From contig JAJEJC010000001.1 of NCBI GenBank assembly GCA_022828105.1, forward strand, positions 238,090-302,089: 64,000 nt of DNA, read 5' to 3'. Shown here in pieces: positions 17,358 to 25,083 of the stretch. The first letter of the stretch is position 1, and each line of letters opens with the position of its first letter. The stretch comes from Dehalococcoidia bacterium (GTDB lineage Bacteria > Chloroflexota > Dehalococcoidia > Bin125). Made by a program: the position numbers and the translations under genes. Under the pieces are notes generated by a model, which saw only the letters and a program-made list of their open reading frames with translations, ran no database searches and was not told the origin of the DNA.

Positions 17358-17942
17358 ATGGCGACCCCGCCGACCTATACCCAGGATGACGTCAACGACC
17401 TGCTCTCCAAGATGGCCCTCGAACGGGGCAAGCTGATCGCCGCCGCCGAAGCGCTGCGCGGCGACGACGCCGACCGGGTACCCGTCGACGCCGTCGGCGA
17501 GGAACAATGGACGGCCAAGGAGCAGTTGGCGCATCTGTGGGAGATGGAGCGCGGCTACATCGCCTGGTGCCGGGCCGGCCAGGCACAGAGCGGCGTCGAC
17601 GCTACGGATGTCCGCGGCGAGCCGGTCGATATCCCGATCGAGCGCGCACCGCAGCACTCGGTCCGCGAGCTGCTGGACGCGCTGATCGAGGAGCGGGCGA
17701 AGACCAACGACTACATCCGCTCGCTGACGCTGGAGGAGTTCGCGCACACGGCTTCGACGCCCGGGTTCGGCGAACTGACGCTGATGCAATGGCTGCGCTC
17801 GTTCTATCGCCACGACCGGATGCACACGGCGCAGATCCAGGGCCGGCAGTCGGACTATCGGCCGCAGTACCAGGGCGGCACCGAGGCGAACCAGCGGCAG
17901 ATGCGGATCGACCAGGTCGCGGCGCGCGAATCGCGGGAGTGA
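17358..17942 (+). CDS. DinB/YfiT-like four-helix protein 3
   Basis: 194 residues. QWTAKEQLAHLWEMERGYI and FYRHDRMHTAQIQGRQSDY carry the likely metal-binding His residues. It is more diverged and longer at both ends than the two preceding copies. Substrate unknown. Confidence 0.8.
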   Translation: MATPPTYTQDDVNDLLSKMALERGKLIAAAEALRGDDADRVPVDAVGEEQWTAKEQLAHLWEMERGYIAWCRAGQAQSGVDATDVRGEPVDIPIERAPQHSVRELLDALIEERAKTNDYIRSLTLEEFAHTASTPGFGELTLMQWLRSFYRHDRMHTAQIQGRQSDYRPQYQGGTEANQRQMRIDQVAARESRE

Positions 17943-18000
17943 ACCCGGGGTGCTCGCCCCACGACCCTCCTGCTCCGAATCGTCCTCGTAGCATTGCCGT

Positions 18001-18381
18001 ATGGCACGACGCGAAGGCGAACCGCTGCAGTGGCATGACGGCCGCCGCATGGTCACGGTCTGGGTCGGACGCGGCCAGGGCTGGGCCGGCAGCGCCCGTG
18101 AGCAGGCGCGGCGAGCCAACCGCCGGCCGCGCAATCCGCTCGAGCGGTTCCTGCTCTGGCTGATCGGCATCCCGCTCGGGCTGGCAGCGACCGCGCTGGG
18201 TCTCGCCGTCGCCGTGCTCGTCGGCGCGATGCTCGTCGTCCTCTTCATCCTCATGATCTGGGCCGGCATGGGAGTCGCCGGCGCGGCGATGGCATCGCGC
18301 CAGGGCCGCCCGGCGCAGCTCGGCTGGCTGCTCGGCCTCACGCTGGGACCAATCGGGTTGCTGATCATCCGCCGGCTATAG
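18001..18381 (+). CDS. Small two-helix membrane protein
   Basis: 126 residues. A basic, soluble N terminus (GRRMVTVWVGRGQGW) is followed by a long hydrophobic stretch (about residues 50-90) and a second hydrophobic segment ending in IRRL. No family recognised. The stop overlaps the stop of the convergent lipoprotein gene by 6 bases. Confidence 0.6.
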   Translation: MARREGEPLQWHDGRRMVTVWVGRGQGWAGSAREQARRANRRPRNPLERFLLWLIGIPLGLAATALGLAVAVLVGAMLVVLFILMIWAGMGVAGAAMASRQGRPAQLGWLLGLTLGPIGLLIIRRL

Positions 18382-18801
18382 GCATCCGGCTTCGCCGAGC
18401 CGGGCCCGGGTCTCGGGCGCAAGACCCTCGACCGCGCGTCGGAGTTGAGTCGCAATCGCGATCGCTTCGAGTCCGAACGCGAGCGGATTGGCGAATTCCT
18501 CCGCCTCCTGCTCGCCGGCCACGTCGGCGACGAAATCGAGCGTCTTCAGGCTGACGCGGTGGAACTCAGAGAGCTCGCGCGGCGGATTGACGCTGCTCAA
18601 CTCAGCGGCCGAGGACGACGCCAGCTCACCAAGCTCGCCCCAGGTCACGCGCTCGGGGTCGATCAGCGAGGCCGCGGAGGCGACGCCGCCGGCGCACCAG
18701 TCGGCATACTGCTCGACCGTCAGCCGCTCTCCGCCGCCGCAAGCAGTCACGGTCAGACCGACGGCGAACAGCGGTATGAGCAGGAGAGCGACCAGTCGCA
18801 C
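18376..18801 (-). CDS. Small lipoprotein
   Basis: 141 residues. The signal peptide ends in a lipobox-like LTVTAC with Cys21, followed by GGG, so it is predicted to be lipid-anchored outside the cytoplasmic membrane. The mature part is helical (EQYADWCAGGVASAASL ... ELSEFHRVSLKTLDFV) with two further Cys. No known family. Confidence 0.65.
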   Translation of the reverse strand: MRLVALLLIPLFAVGLTVTACGGGERLTVEQYADWCAGGVASAASLIDPERVTWGELGELASSSAAELSSVNPPRELSEFHRVSLKTLDFVADVAGEQEAEEFANPLAFGLEAIAIATQLRRAVEGLAPETRARLGEAGCL

Positions 18802-18878
18802 GGTGTACTCGCTTCACAAACAGTGATCGTCAAGCGCCGTCACTCGCATTATCTTGACTCTGAAGCGGGAGGCTGTCG

Positions 18879-19871
18879 ATGACCGAGTCGTATCGCGTGT
18901 TCGTGACTCGAGTGCTGCCGGGCGACGGCTTCGCCGAGTTGCGCCAGGACCCGGCGTTCGATCTCGACGTCTGGCCGGTCGACTTCCCGCCGACGCGCGA
19001 GGAACTGTTGAAGCATGTCGGCGGCGTGGACGGTCTGGTCTGCCTGATCACCGATACGATCGACGCAGCCGTGCTGGATGCGGCCGGCGAGCAGCTCAAG
19101 GTCGTCTCGCAGATGGCGGTCGGCGTCGACAATGTCGACGTGGCGGCCTGCACGGCTCGCGGCATCCCGGTCGGCAACACGCCGGGCGTGTTGACCGAGA
19201 CCACCGCCGACATGGCCTGGGCGCTGATGCTCGCTTCGGCGCGGCGCGTCGTTGAGGCGGCGGAGTATGTCAAGGCGGGTCAATGGCAGACCTGGACGCC
19301 GACACAGATGGCCGGCGTTGACGTGTTCGGATCAACTCTCGGCATCATCGGATTCGGCGCGATCGGACAGGCCATCGCGCGCCGAGCGCAGGGATTCGGC
19401 ATGCGCGTGCTCTGCTGGAATCGCACGCCGCGACCCGACGAGGCGGCCGCCGTCGGCGCGGAACAGCGCGGATTCGACGAGGTGCTCGCGGAGGCGGACT
19501 TCGTATGCGTCAGCACGGCGCTGACTGCCGACACCACACATCTGATCGACGCGCGCGCGTTCGAGCTGATGAAGCCCGGCGCGATCCTGGTGAACACGGC
19601 TCGTGGGCCGATAGTCGATGAAGCAGCCCTGGTTCATGCATTGCGCGCCGGACAGATCGGCGGCGCAGGCCTTGATGTGACCGCCGTGGAACCGCTACCG
19701 ATGGATTCGCCGCTGCTGGCGATGGACAACGTCGTGGTCGTGCCGCACATCGGCTCGGCCTCGCTAGCGACGCGCAGCAAAATGGCCGACATGGCGGTCG
19801 CCAACCTGCGTGCCGGACTGGCAGGCGAGCCGCTGCCCCATGCCGTGTCTACGGCGGTGGGCAGCAAGTGA
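18879..19871 (+). CDS. D-2-hydroxyacid dehydrogenase (glyoxylate/hydroxypyruvate reductase type)
   Basis: 330 residues. NAD(P)-binding GFGAIG motif inside LGIIGFGAIGQAIARRA, the active-site Arg in NTARGPIVDEAAL, the Glu in VTAVEPLP, and the His in VVPHIGSAS are all present. These match GyaR/GhrB-like glyoxylate reductases and 3-phosphoglycerate-dehydrogenase relatives, which reduce 2-oxoacids to D-2-hydroxyacids. Its stop overlaps the GTG start of the next gene (GTGA). Confidence 0.92.
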   Translation: MTESYRVFVTRVLPGDGFAELRQDPAFDLDVWPVDFPPTREELLKHVGGVDGLVCLITDTIDAAVLDAAGEQLKVVSQMAVGVDNVDVAACTARGIPVGNTPGVLTETTADMAWALMLASARRVVEAAEYVKAGQWQTWTPTQMAGVDVFGSTLGIIGFGAIGQAIARRAQGFGMRVLCWNRTPRPDEAAAVGAEQRGFDEVLAEADFVCVSTALTADTTHLIDARAFELMKPGAILVNTARGPIVDEAALVHALRAGQIGGAGLDVTAVEPLPMDSPLLAMDNVVVVPHIGSASLATRSKMADMAVANLRAGLAGEPLPHAVSTAVGSK

Positions 19872-20548
19872 CCGAGCAAAGCCAGCCCGCCTGGACGCCG
19901 CAGGGCGACGAACCCGGCAACCTCTGGTTGGCGCGGGCGCTGTGGGACTCGGGCGGGATCATGTTCGGCGATTTCGACCTCGGCGCGACGCTGGGCTCGC
20001 CGGTCTACATCAACGTGCGACGGCTGATCGCGCATCCCTGGGCGCTGCGCCGGATCGGCGAGCTGCTCAGCGACGAGACGCGGATGCTGGGCGGCATGCT
20101 GCGACCGACGATCGCTCCGTTCGAACTGATCGCGGGCGTGCCGATGGGCGGTCTGCACGCCGCGACCGCGTTCTCGCTGTCGAGCAACGTGCCGATGATC
20201 TACGTGCACCCGTCGAGCCAGATCCGGCACGTGGCCGAGGAGATCGAGGGCGCCTACTATCCCGGCCAGACCGTGATCCTCGTCGACGACCTGATGACTC
20301 GCGGCGGTTCCCTGGCCGAGACGGCCGACCTGCTTCGTTCCGCCGGACTGATGGTGCACGACGCGTTCGTCCTGATCGACCGCGGCGCGGGCGGAGTCGA
20401 GCGGCTGCGTCGCGAGGGCGTCAAGGTCCACTCGCTGCTGACGCTGGAGGGTCTGCTCAACTATCTGCTCTCGCGCGAGTTAATCACCGAGGCGATGTAC
20501 GCCAAGTGCCTGACCTGGCTGGAGAGCGTACGCGAGGGCGATCGATGA
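19868..20548 (+). CDS. Orotate phosphoribosyltransferase-like protein (PyrE family)
   Basis: 226 residues. The PRPP-binding motif VILVDDLMTRGGS is clear, with a preceding IAGVPMGGLHAATAFS loop as in orotate phosphoribosyltransferases, which make OMP in pyrimidine synthesis. The N terminus ('LWDSGGIMFGDFDLGA') also fits PyrE. No other pyrimidine gene is nearby. It starts on GTG overlapping the dehydrogenase and ends overlapping the next gene (ATGA). Confidence 0.75.
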   Translation: MTEQSQPAWTPQGDEPGNLWLARALWDSGGIMFGDFDLGATLGSPVYINVRRLIAHPWALRRIGELLSDETRMLGGMLRPTIAPFELIAGVPMGGLHAATAFSLSSNVPMIYVHPSSQIRHVAEEIEGAYYPGQTVILVDDLMTRGGSLAETADLLRSAGLMVHDAFVLIDRGAGGVERLRREGVKVHSLLTLEGLLNYLLSRELITEAMYAKCLTWLESVREGDR

Positions 20549-21291
20549 GGCTGCTGCAGACGCTGATCGCGTTCGCCAGCGGGGTGATCGCCGCGGTCAT
20601 GTGGCTGGAACGTCGAACCGCGCCGGATCGCCCCGTCTCGGTCCCGACGCCCACTGCTGAGCCACCGCCGCCCGAGCCGGAGCGCGTCGTTGAGGAGGTC
20701 GTGGTTGCCGATCCACAACAGGCGGCGCGAATCGAGGAGCTCGAAGCGGAACTGGCGGAGCAGCGGGCTCTGCGCACGCCGGAGCCGACCGAGTCGCATC
20801 CCGGCGTCGACGCGATCCGCGCCGCGCGGATGCACGCCCTGGCGTTGGAACGGCAACTCTCGCAGAATCATGCCGATCGTGCGCCGCGCTGGTTCGAGAT
20901 CGATCCGCCGCCGTTGGAGGAAGTGGTCGAGGCGGTCGCCGAACACCTGCCGCTGGTCGCGCTCCGGGTCCGGCCAGATGCGGTCGATCCGGCTCAGCTC
21001 TGGCGGGCCCTGGGCGCGATGCAAGCGTTCGCAGAGGAGTCTGGAGGCGCGTGGTTCGAGTTCGACGGAGATTTCGCCGGCTGGTGCCGCGCAAGCGGTC
21101 ACGCCCACGCGCTCGACCCCGACCAGATCGGCCAGGACGAAGCCCGCCCGGAGTTCCCGGTCGACCCAAGAGTCAACCGCTCGGGCCAAATGGCCGTCCC
21201 CACATACGTCCAGATCGAATCCCGCCGCCTGCACTACATCGACGACATCGCCGGCGAAACCGGCCGGATGCACGTCGTCGGGGTGGGCTAG
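20545..21291 (+). CDS. Membrane-anchored protein sharing an unrecognised C-terminal domain
   Basis: 248 residues. N-terminal membrane helix (TLIAFASGVIAAVMWL), a Pro/Glu-rich spacer, a short coiled coil (ARIEELEAELAEQRAL) and a C-terminal domain with LWRALGAMQAFAEES, FAGWC and the end RRLHYIDD...GRMHVVGVG. These match the C-terminal domain of the gene at 2996-4006 in order and spacing. The ATG overlaps the pyrE-like stop (ATGA), so it is translationally coupled. Function unknown. Confidence 0.75.
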   Translation: MRLLQTLIAFASGVIAAVMWLERRTAPDRPVSVPTPTAEPPPPEPERVVEEVVVADPQQAARIEELEAELAEQRALRTPEPTESHPGVDAIRAARMHALALERQLSQNHADRAPRWFEIDPPPLEEVVEAVAEHLPLVALRVRPDAVDPAQLWRALGAMQAFAEESGGAWFEFDGDFAGWCRASGHAHALDPDQIGQDEARPEFPVDPRVNRSGQMAVPTYVQIESRRLHYIDDIAGETGRMHVVGVG

Positions 21292-21384
21292 CGTCAAGTC
21301 CCGCTCCCTGCTTCCCGCAGGGATCCAATCGCCTTTGTGCCTGCAAACAGGCGTCCAGATTCGAGTTGTCGACCAACTGTTGAG

Positions 21385-22374
21385 CTACTTGTACTTCTGC
21401 CAGCCCCGTGCCTCAGGGTCACGGCTGAACTCGTCTATCCCTAGCTGCACGACTCGCTCCGGGGCAACCTGGACGACTCGGCGCTCAGGCTTGCGCACCA
21501 AGATCAGGTGCTTGTGCCCTCTCAGATAGAAATTGTGCTGGCGCGCCCGATAAGCCCAGAGACCGGTGTTTGAAGACTGATTGCGACGTGCCACGATTAC
21601 CCATTCGGTGGGAATGAACCCGACTTCATCAACCAACATCCGGTAGATGTGCATGCCAACCGGCGTGTACCTCTTCTTGACCCACTGATCACCAATCAAC
21701 CAACCCAAGGTCTTGCCTTGCTTGAGCACTCGAAACAACTCTTGCGCGACCGTTCGCAGCTCGTCGTAAAACTCAGTGCGCTCAGCCGATAACGCGCCGA
21801 TGTTTCCTGGCTCATTGTTGTAGTCGACGTTGTCGCCGTACGGCGAATCGATAAAGACCATGTCCACGCTATTGTCAGTCAGCGGGATCGAACGAGCGTC
21901 GTTCCGCTCAATGTCATCGCGGACCGGGTTGATGTCGTAGCCGACTACCCGACGGTCTTCCTCCTTGCAGACGTCGATTGTCGTACCAGAGCCGCACATC
22001 GGATCCAGCACCAAGTCGCCCGGCTCGGTGTATCGTTGCAGCATGTTGAAGATAATGAATGCAGGCGTGACGCCCTGGTACTTTGAATCACCTTTCCTTG
22101 TGGCGCCGTACGACTGAGTGGGGAAATCCCACAGGGTCGTTGCTTCGATGTCCGGCTTCTCCTCGACACCTGCAGCATCGTTCAGTTGGCGTTGCAGCGT
22201 CTGCACTCTTCCACGGATTGCTCGAAGCTCGCCGTTCGCGTTGTCGAGTGCAGCGGATGGATCGCCGAACAAGTTGGCACCGCGGCGATAAGCGCGAAGC
22301 GTCTTCCGAGCATCGAGCGCTCGCTGATACTGCTCCGCAAGCTGGAGAGCTTGTCGGGACAGGTGCGAAGCCAC
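21385..22374 (-). CDS. RM system 1: DNA methyltransferase (N4/N6 amino-methylase type)
   Basis: 329 residues. An N-terminal helical region (1-75) precedes the AdoMet motif LDPMCGSGTT (123-132) and the catalytic motif FIDSPYGD (175-181). The order is AdoMet motif first, unlike the second system's enzyme. It should modify the site cut by the upstream endonuclease. The GTG start at 22374 directly follows a TAG codon in its own frame, and that TAG directly follows a 12-base G-run (C-run on the plus strand). It is less GC-rich than its neighbours, which fits horizontal transfer. The target site cannot be read. Confidence 0.88.
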   Translation of the reverse strand: MASHLSRQALQLAEQYQRALDARKTLRAYRRGANLFGDPSAALDNANGELRAIRGRVQTLQRQLNDAAGVEEKPDIEATTLWDFPTQSYGATRKGDSKYQGVTPAFIIFNMLQRYTEPGDLVLDPMCGSGTTIDVCKEEDRRVVGYDINPVRDDIERNDARSIPLTDNSVDMVFIDSPYGDNVDYNNEPGNIGALSAERTEFYDELRTVAQELFRVLKQGKTLGWLIGDQWVKKRYTPVGMHIYRMLVDEVGFIPTEWVIVARRNQSSNTGLWAYRARQHNFYLRGHKHLILVRKPERRVVQVAPERVVQLGIDEFSRDPEARGWQKYK

Positions 22375-23099
22375 CTACCCCCCCCCCCCAACCAGGAACG
22401 AAGATCGTTCTCGAAGCTGCTAAAGGGCTTGATACGATCCGTATGATCGAAGTCCGAGACCAGCAGATAGGTGGCATCGATATCAGTACTTACAACCGCG
22501 TAGTTCTTCGTCATACTTTTCGGACCATCACTCTGACGTAGATCGCAATCTTCGTCTGGCGTGACGTATGAAACCGCCACATCTGCAGTAATCGGGCTAT
22601 CCGTCAGCTTGAGCTTCCAATAGGCGGACTGAGCAACGCGATCCCGAAGCGAAACCTTGCACGACAACACGCACAGAACTCGGCAAGTGTGTTGCTGATA
22701 GACCACGACATCGGCGTCCGGTAGATGCATTCCGTGATCACCAAAGTCGACAACGAGATTTCGTTTCACCCTCGCCAGATCGGAAGGAAGGCTGACACGC
22801 TTCAAGGTTGACTGACTCGTGACGCGCAGGCTCCACTGATTTTGGCGGTTGAGCCGATTCACCTCGTCAGTCACGATCTCGCGCACGAGCCGCTCAAAGT
22901 TGTTGCCCTTCCACGCCTTCCAGGACTGCAAGTGATCGCCGTCGCCTCCGGTTCGCGCGAACCAGGCAGCGGCGTGGCGCCTCTTTGCCTCCTCCAAAAT
23001 CGCGCTGATCTCCTCGTAGGGCTGGCCGGCGGCCGGCCACTCCAGGTACAGAGCAAGGAAGTCGTCGAACGTGAACTGGGTCGCATCAGTGGTGACCAT
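22182..23099 (-). CDS. RM system 1: type II restriction endonuclease, 3' end altered by a poly-G tract
   Basis: Residues 1-237 form a PD-(D/E)xK nuclease: LPDADVVVY (Asp128, Asp130) and VLSCKVSLRDRVAQSAYWKL (Lys148). The SCK-x-SLRDR pattern resembles the BsaWI-type group of type II enzymes. After LRSWL the frame enters a 12-base G-run and then reads about 65 residues of low-quality tail that overlap the methyltransferase in another frame. With 10 or 13 G the frame would instead stop at a TAG directly before the methyltransferase GTG. I read the tail as an artefact of tract length. ATG 23099 is preferred; an upstream start at 23135 is possible. Confidence 0.8.
   Translation of the reverse strand: MVTTDATQFTFDDFLALYLEWPAAGQPYEEISAILEEAKRRHAAAWFARTGGDGDHLQSWKAWKGNNFERLVREIVTDEVNRLNRQNQWSLRVTSQSTLKRVSLPSDLARVKRNLVVDFGDHGMHLPDADVVVYQQHTCRVLCVLSCKVSLRDRVAQSAYWKLKLTDSPITADVAVSYVTPDEDCDLRQSDGPKSMTKNYAVVSTDIDATYLLVSDFDHTDRIKPFSSFENDLRSWLGGGGRWLRTCPDKLSSLRSSISERSMLGRRFALIAAVPTCSAIHPLHSTTRTASFEQSVEECRRCNAN
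22378..22389 (-). repeat. Homopolymer tract: 12 G on the coding strand, at the R/M junction of system 1
   Basis: Twelve consecutive C on the plus strand. On the coding strand the tract is followed by TAGGTG: the stop for one endonuclease frame and the GTG start of the methyltransferase. Only this run and the 15-base run at 38493 exceed about eight bases in the window. Confidence 0.9.
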
Positions 23100-23335
23100 A
23101 GAAACCGGATACACCCCGGAGTTCGCCTGTGTCAACCGGTAGTGGCGTGATCGTCTCCGCCGGGGTTTACTGTTTTGTGCCTATACATGTGACCGGAGTC
23201 GTCTTGGGTTCCTCCCACTTGACCCGCGCGATGGGAGGCGCAGTCACGTCCGCCGCAAGTGCACCGCGCTCAAATCCCGATAGAAGATGACGTGATCAGT
23301 CGTCATACTCCCACCCTATCGCCCATCCTCCCGAT

Positions 23336-23386
23336 CCCCTCTCCCCCGTTCCGCGGGGGGAGATGCCGCAGGCAGTGGGGGGCTCT
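23336..23386 (+). repeat. Dispersed intergenic repeat, copy C
   Basis: The most diverged copy. The second hairpin is TGCC-GCA-GGCA, where the loop changes but the stem is kept. The first stem has loop/bulge changes (CTCCCCCG / CGGGGGGAG) and the outer arm is CCCCTC / GTGGGG with one mismatch. It lies about 100 bases upstream of HTH gene 2. The rest of the 385-base gap 23100-23484 contains no gene I can support, apart from the palindrome at 23429. Confidence 0.8.
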
Positions 23387-23428
23387 CCGCTCTGCCGCCC
23401 ACGACACGGACCCGAACCACACTTCCAT

Positions 23429-23446
23429 ATCGAACGTACGTACGAT
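23429..23446. promoter_or_regulatory. Palindromic element upstream of HTH gene 2 (candidate operator)
   Basis: ATCGAACGTACGTACGAT is an 18-base near-perfect palindrome (16 of 18 positions symmetric), about 38 bases before the ATG of HTH gene 2. Its core GAACGTACGTACG recurs with one change ahead of HTH gene 1. Confidence 0.55.
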
Positions 23447-23484
23447 AAAGAGAATCACCACGTCTCAGCCAAGGAGACCAACCC

Positions 23485-24174
23485 ATGTCCTTCCCCCACT
23501 ACCCCGACGCCGCGCGACGAGACAGCATCCTCCAGGCCCAACAACTCCGACAAGAGGGCCTCACCATGCGGCAAATCGCCCGGCGTATGGACCGCGCCGT
23601 CTCCACCGTCCACGCCTACATACATGACTTCGAGCAGTTCCGCACCGACCTGATCGGCGAACTCGCCGCCGACCAGATCGTCACCCACCTGATCCAGCTC
23701 ACCGACATCGACGACGAACGCCACGACCGTCGCCTCGCCGCCATCCGCGAACTGCGCCTCCTGCTCGCCTCGCTGCCCGAAATCCACCGCGGCGAGGCCG
23801 ACCGCACCACGGAAATCCTCCAGGCCGGCGTCGCCGTCGACCGCTACGGCAAGCGCTACCCCAAGCCAGACCGCATGTACCCGCCCACCCCTGAAGAACT
23901 CGCCCAGACCGAACAGCCCGAACCCGCCCGAACGCAACCGAACAAGCCCGAACAGGAACACACCCCAATCCCAGCCCACAACGGCAAATCGCCCCGTCTC
24001 GTCCGCAATTCTCCGTCCCCATCCGAACCGTTCGACTCCCTGATCGGCGAAACCGTCGAGCTATTCCCCCAGCTCAAGGACGAATCCGGCCGCCACATCC
24101 TCAACTTCCTCGAACAGTTCACCGAACCCGACGCCCAACCTGCTGCTGACTACCTCCGGGCGCTGAACACGTGA
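23485..24174 (+). CDS. Orphan helix-turn-helix protein 2
   Basis: 229 residues. The N-terminal HTH (QLRQEGLTMRQIARRMDR then AVSTVHAYIHDFE) aligns residue by residue with that of the protein at 13161. A helical middle, a Pro/Glu/Asn-rich linker (about 130-175) and a short helical C-terminal segment (LLRELF-like: ILNFLEQFTEPDAQPAADYL) follow. AAGGAG precedes the ATG. The gene overlaps the end of the convergent Cys-rich gene by 25 bases. It may be a DNA-binding regulator; a terminase-small-subunit origin is possible but no phage neighbours exist. Confidence 0.68.
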   Translation: MSFPHYPDAARRDSILQAQQLRQEGLTMRQIARRMDRAVSTVHAYIHDFEQFRTDLIGELAADQIVTHLIQLTDIDDERHDRRLAAIRELRLLLASLPEIHRGEADRTTEILQAGVAVDRYGKRYPKPDRMYPPTPEELAQTEQPEPARTQPNKPEQEHTPIPAHNGKSPRLVRNSPSPSEPFDSLIGETVELFPQLKDESGRHILNFLEQFTEPDAQPAADYLRALNT

Positions 24175-24422
24175 CAGCCCGGCATGTCGGCGTCGGGGGC
24201 GAGGACTCCGCTGGCGGGGTGGATGCACTTGCCGCGAGCGGCCAGGGCGTCGGCCCTTGGCGGGAGCCACTCGAGGCAGTTGCCGCACTCGGGGGCAACC
24301 GCCGGCGCGGCTTGTTCGTCAAGGACAGTCAGTTCGCGCCGCTCACGGCGAGACTCGCGGGCCGAATGGTAGCGCCGGGGCCGCTGCCCGGGTCGGCGTC
24401 CCTTGCGGTTGCGTCGGGGCAT
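24150..24422 (-). CDS. Small four-cysteine protein
   Basis: 90 residues. A basic N terminus (RRNRKGRRPGQRPRR) is followed by a compact part with CGNC, then GKC and GCHVF: four spaced cysteines that could hold zinc or an iron-sulfur cluster. The spacing recalls small cluster-binding subunits of some glycyl-radical enzymes, but no such enzyme is nearby, so this is only a resemblance. The ATG follows the zinc-ribbon gene stop by one base (TGACATG), implying one transcript. Confidence 0.55.
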   Translation of the reverse strand: MPRRNRKGRRPGQRPRRYHSARESRRERRELTVLDEQAAPAVAPECGNCLEWLPPRADALAARGKCIHPASGVLAPDADMPGCHVFSARR

Positions 24423-24423
24423 G

Positions 24424-24951
24424 TCAGCGGCGTTCCAGCACGTAGCGATCGGCGCTGAGCAGCATCTCCAGGGCGGAGAGCCAGCGGTCGCGGACGACCG
24501 TGAAGTCGCGGCCGGTGCGGCGGTTGCGATTGCGTGGGACCTGGTGGCCGTACGGCCGCCTGAGCGCATAGTGAGCGCCAACCCACTCGGTGCGCAGTGT
24601 GCGGTCGGCCTGCGGCGCCCATCGGACCCTGAGCCGAGTGCGGCGCGCGCGCTTGCGCTGGGGCGGGAACCACTTGATTACCAGATCGCGTCCGCGAGAT
24701 GGACGGACCGTGTCGACCGAGGAGGCGGGAATGTGCAGCAGCGGCCGCCCGTCCTCACGCAGAAAGGTAGCGCCGTCGACATCGAGGATCAGGTCGCCCT
24801 GTCGGTCGGTAAACGGCAGCGGTCCAACCAGCGTGGCGGCGTCGCGGCTCGGCAGCGCGATCGGCCGCTGGCGGGTGACGTCGGCCCCGCAGCGGTGGCA
24901 GGCGGAACGTCCGTCGAATGTCTCGCGGTGGCAGGCGCGGCAGATTTTCAT
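24424..24951 (-). CDS. Zinc-ribbon protein of unknown function
   Basis: 175 residues. The N terminus has a zinc ribbon (CRAC...CHRCGADV). The rest contains beta-rich segments (LVGPLPFTDRQGDLILDVDG, TLRTEWVGAHYALRR) and an Arg-rich stretch that may touch nucleic acid. No family recognised. It is first of a two-gene unit with the four-cysteine gene. Confidence 0.55.
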   Translation of the reverse strand: MKICRACHRETFDGRSACHRCGADVTRQRPIALPSRDAATLVGPLPFTDRQGDLILDVDGATFLREDGRPLLHIPASSVDTVRPSRGRDLVIKWFPPQRKRARRTRLRVRWAPQADRTLRTEWVGAHYALRRPYGHQVPRNRNRRTGRDFTVVRDRWLSALEMLLSADRYVLERR

Positions 24952-24968
24952 CGCTCGTCCGACCTCCG

Positions 24969-25070
24969 CCTCTTGGGGAGGTGCGCCAGTCTCGCGTAGA
25001 GGCCGCCCATTCGGCTCAAGAACGGCTGCGGCGTTCCCTCAAGTCGCTTCGCGACTGCTCCCCAAAGAGG
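24969..25070. repeat. Imperfect long inverted repeat with inner hairpins
   Basis: CCTCTTGGGGAG at 24969-24980 pairs with CTCCCCAAAGAGG at 25058-25070 (one bulged A). Inside are GCCGC / GCGGC arms and a perfect hairpin AGTCGC-TTC-GCGACT (25042-25056). It lies in the 132-base gap between two minus-strand genes. It could be a terminator, a structured RNA or a small mobile repeat; nothing decides between these. Confidence 0.45.
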
Positions 25071-25083
25071 AAGCGCATGACCG

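Noticed and set aside
22088-22477. Third-frame ORF across the poly-G run in RM system 1
   Set aside because: It exists only because of the run; most of it overlaps the methyltransferase and has no motif. It is the frame the endonuclease would enter with 11 or 14 G.
21385-23099. Direct in-frame R-M fusion in system 1 by tract slippage
   Set aside because: A TAG lies between the tract and the GTG in the methyltransferase frame, so no tract length gives a fusion. This differs from system 2.
13161-24174. Prophage explanation for the two HTH genes and the excisionase-like gene
   Set aside because: No integrase, capsid, portal, large terminase or tail gene is present anywhere in the window.
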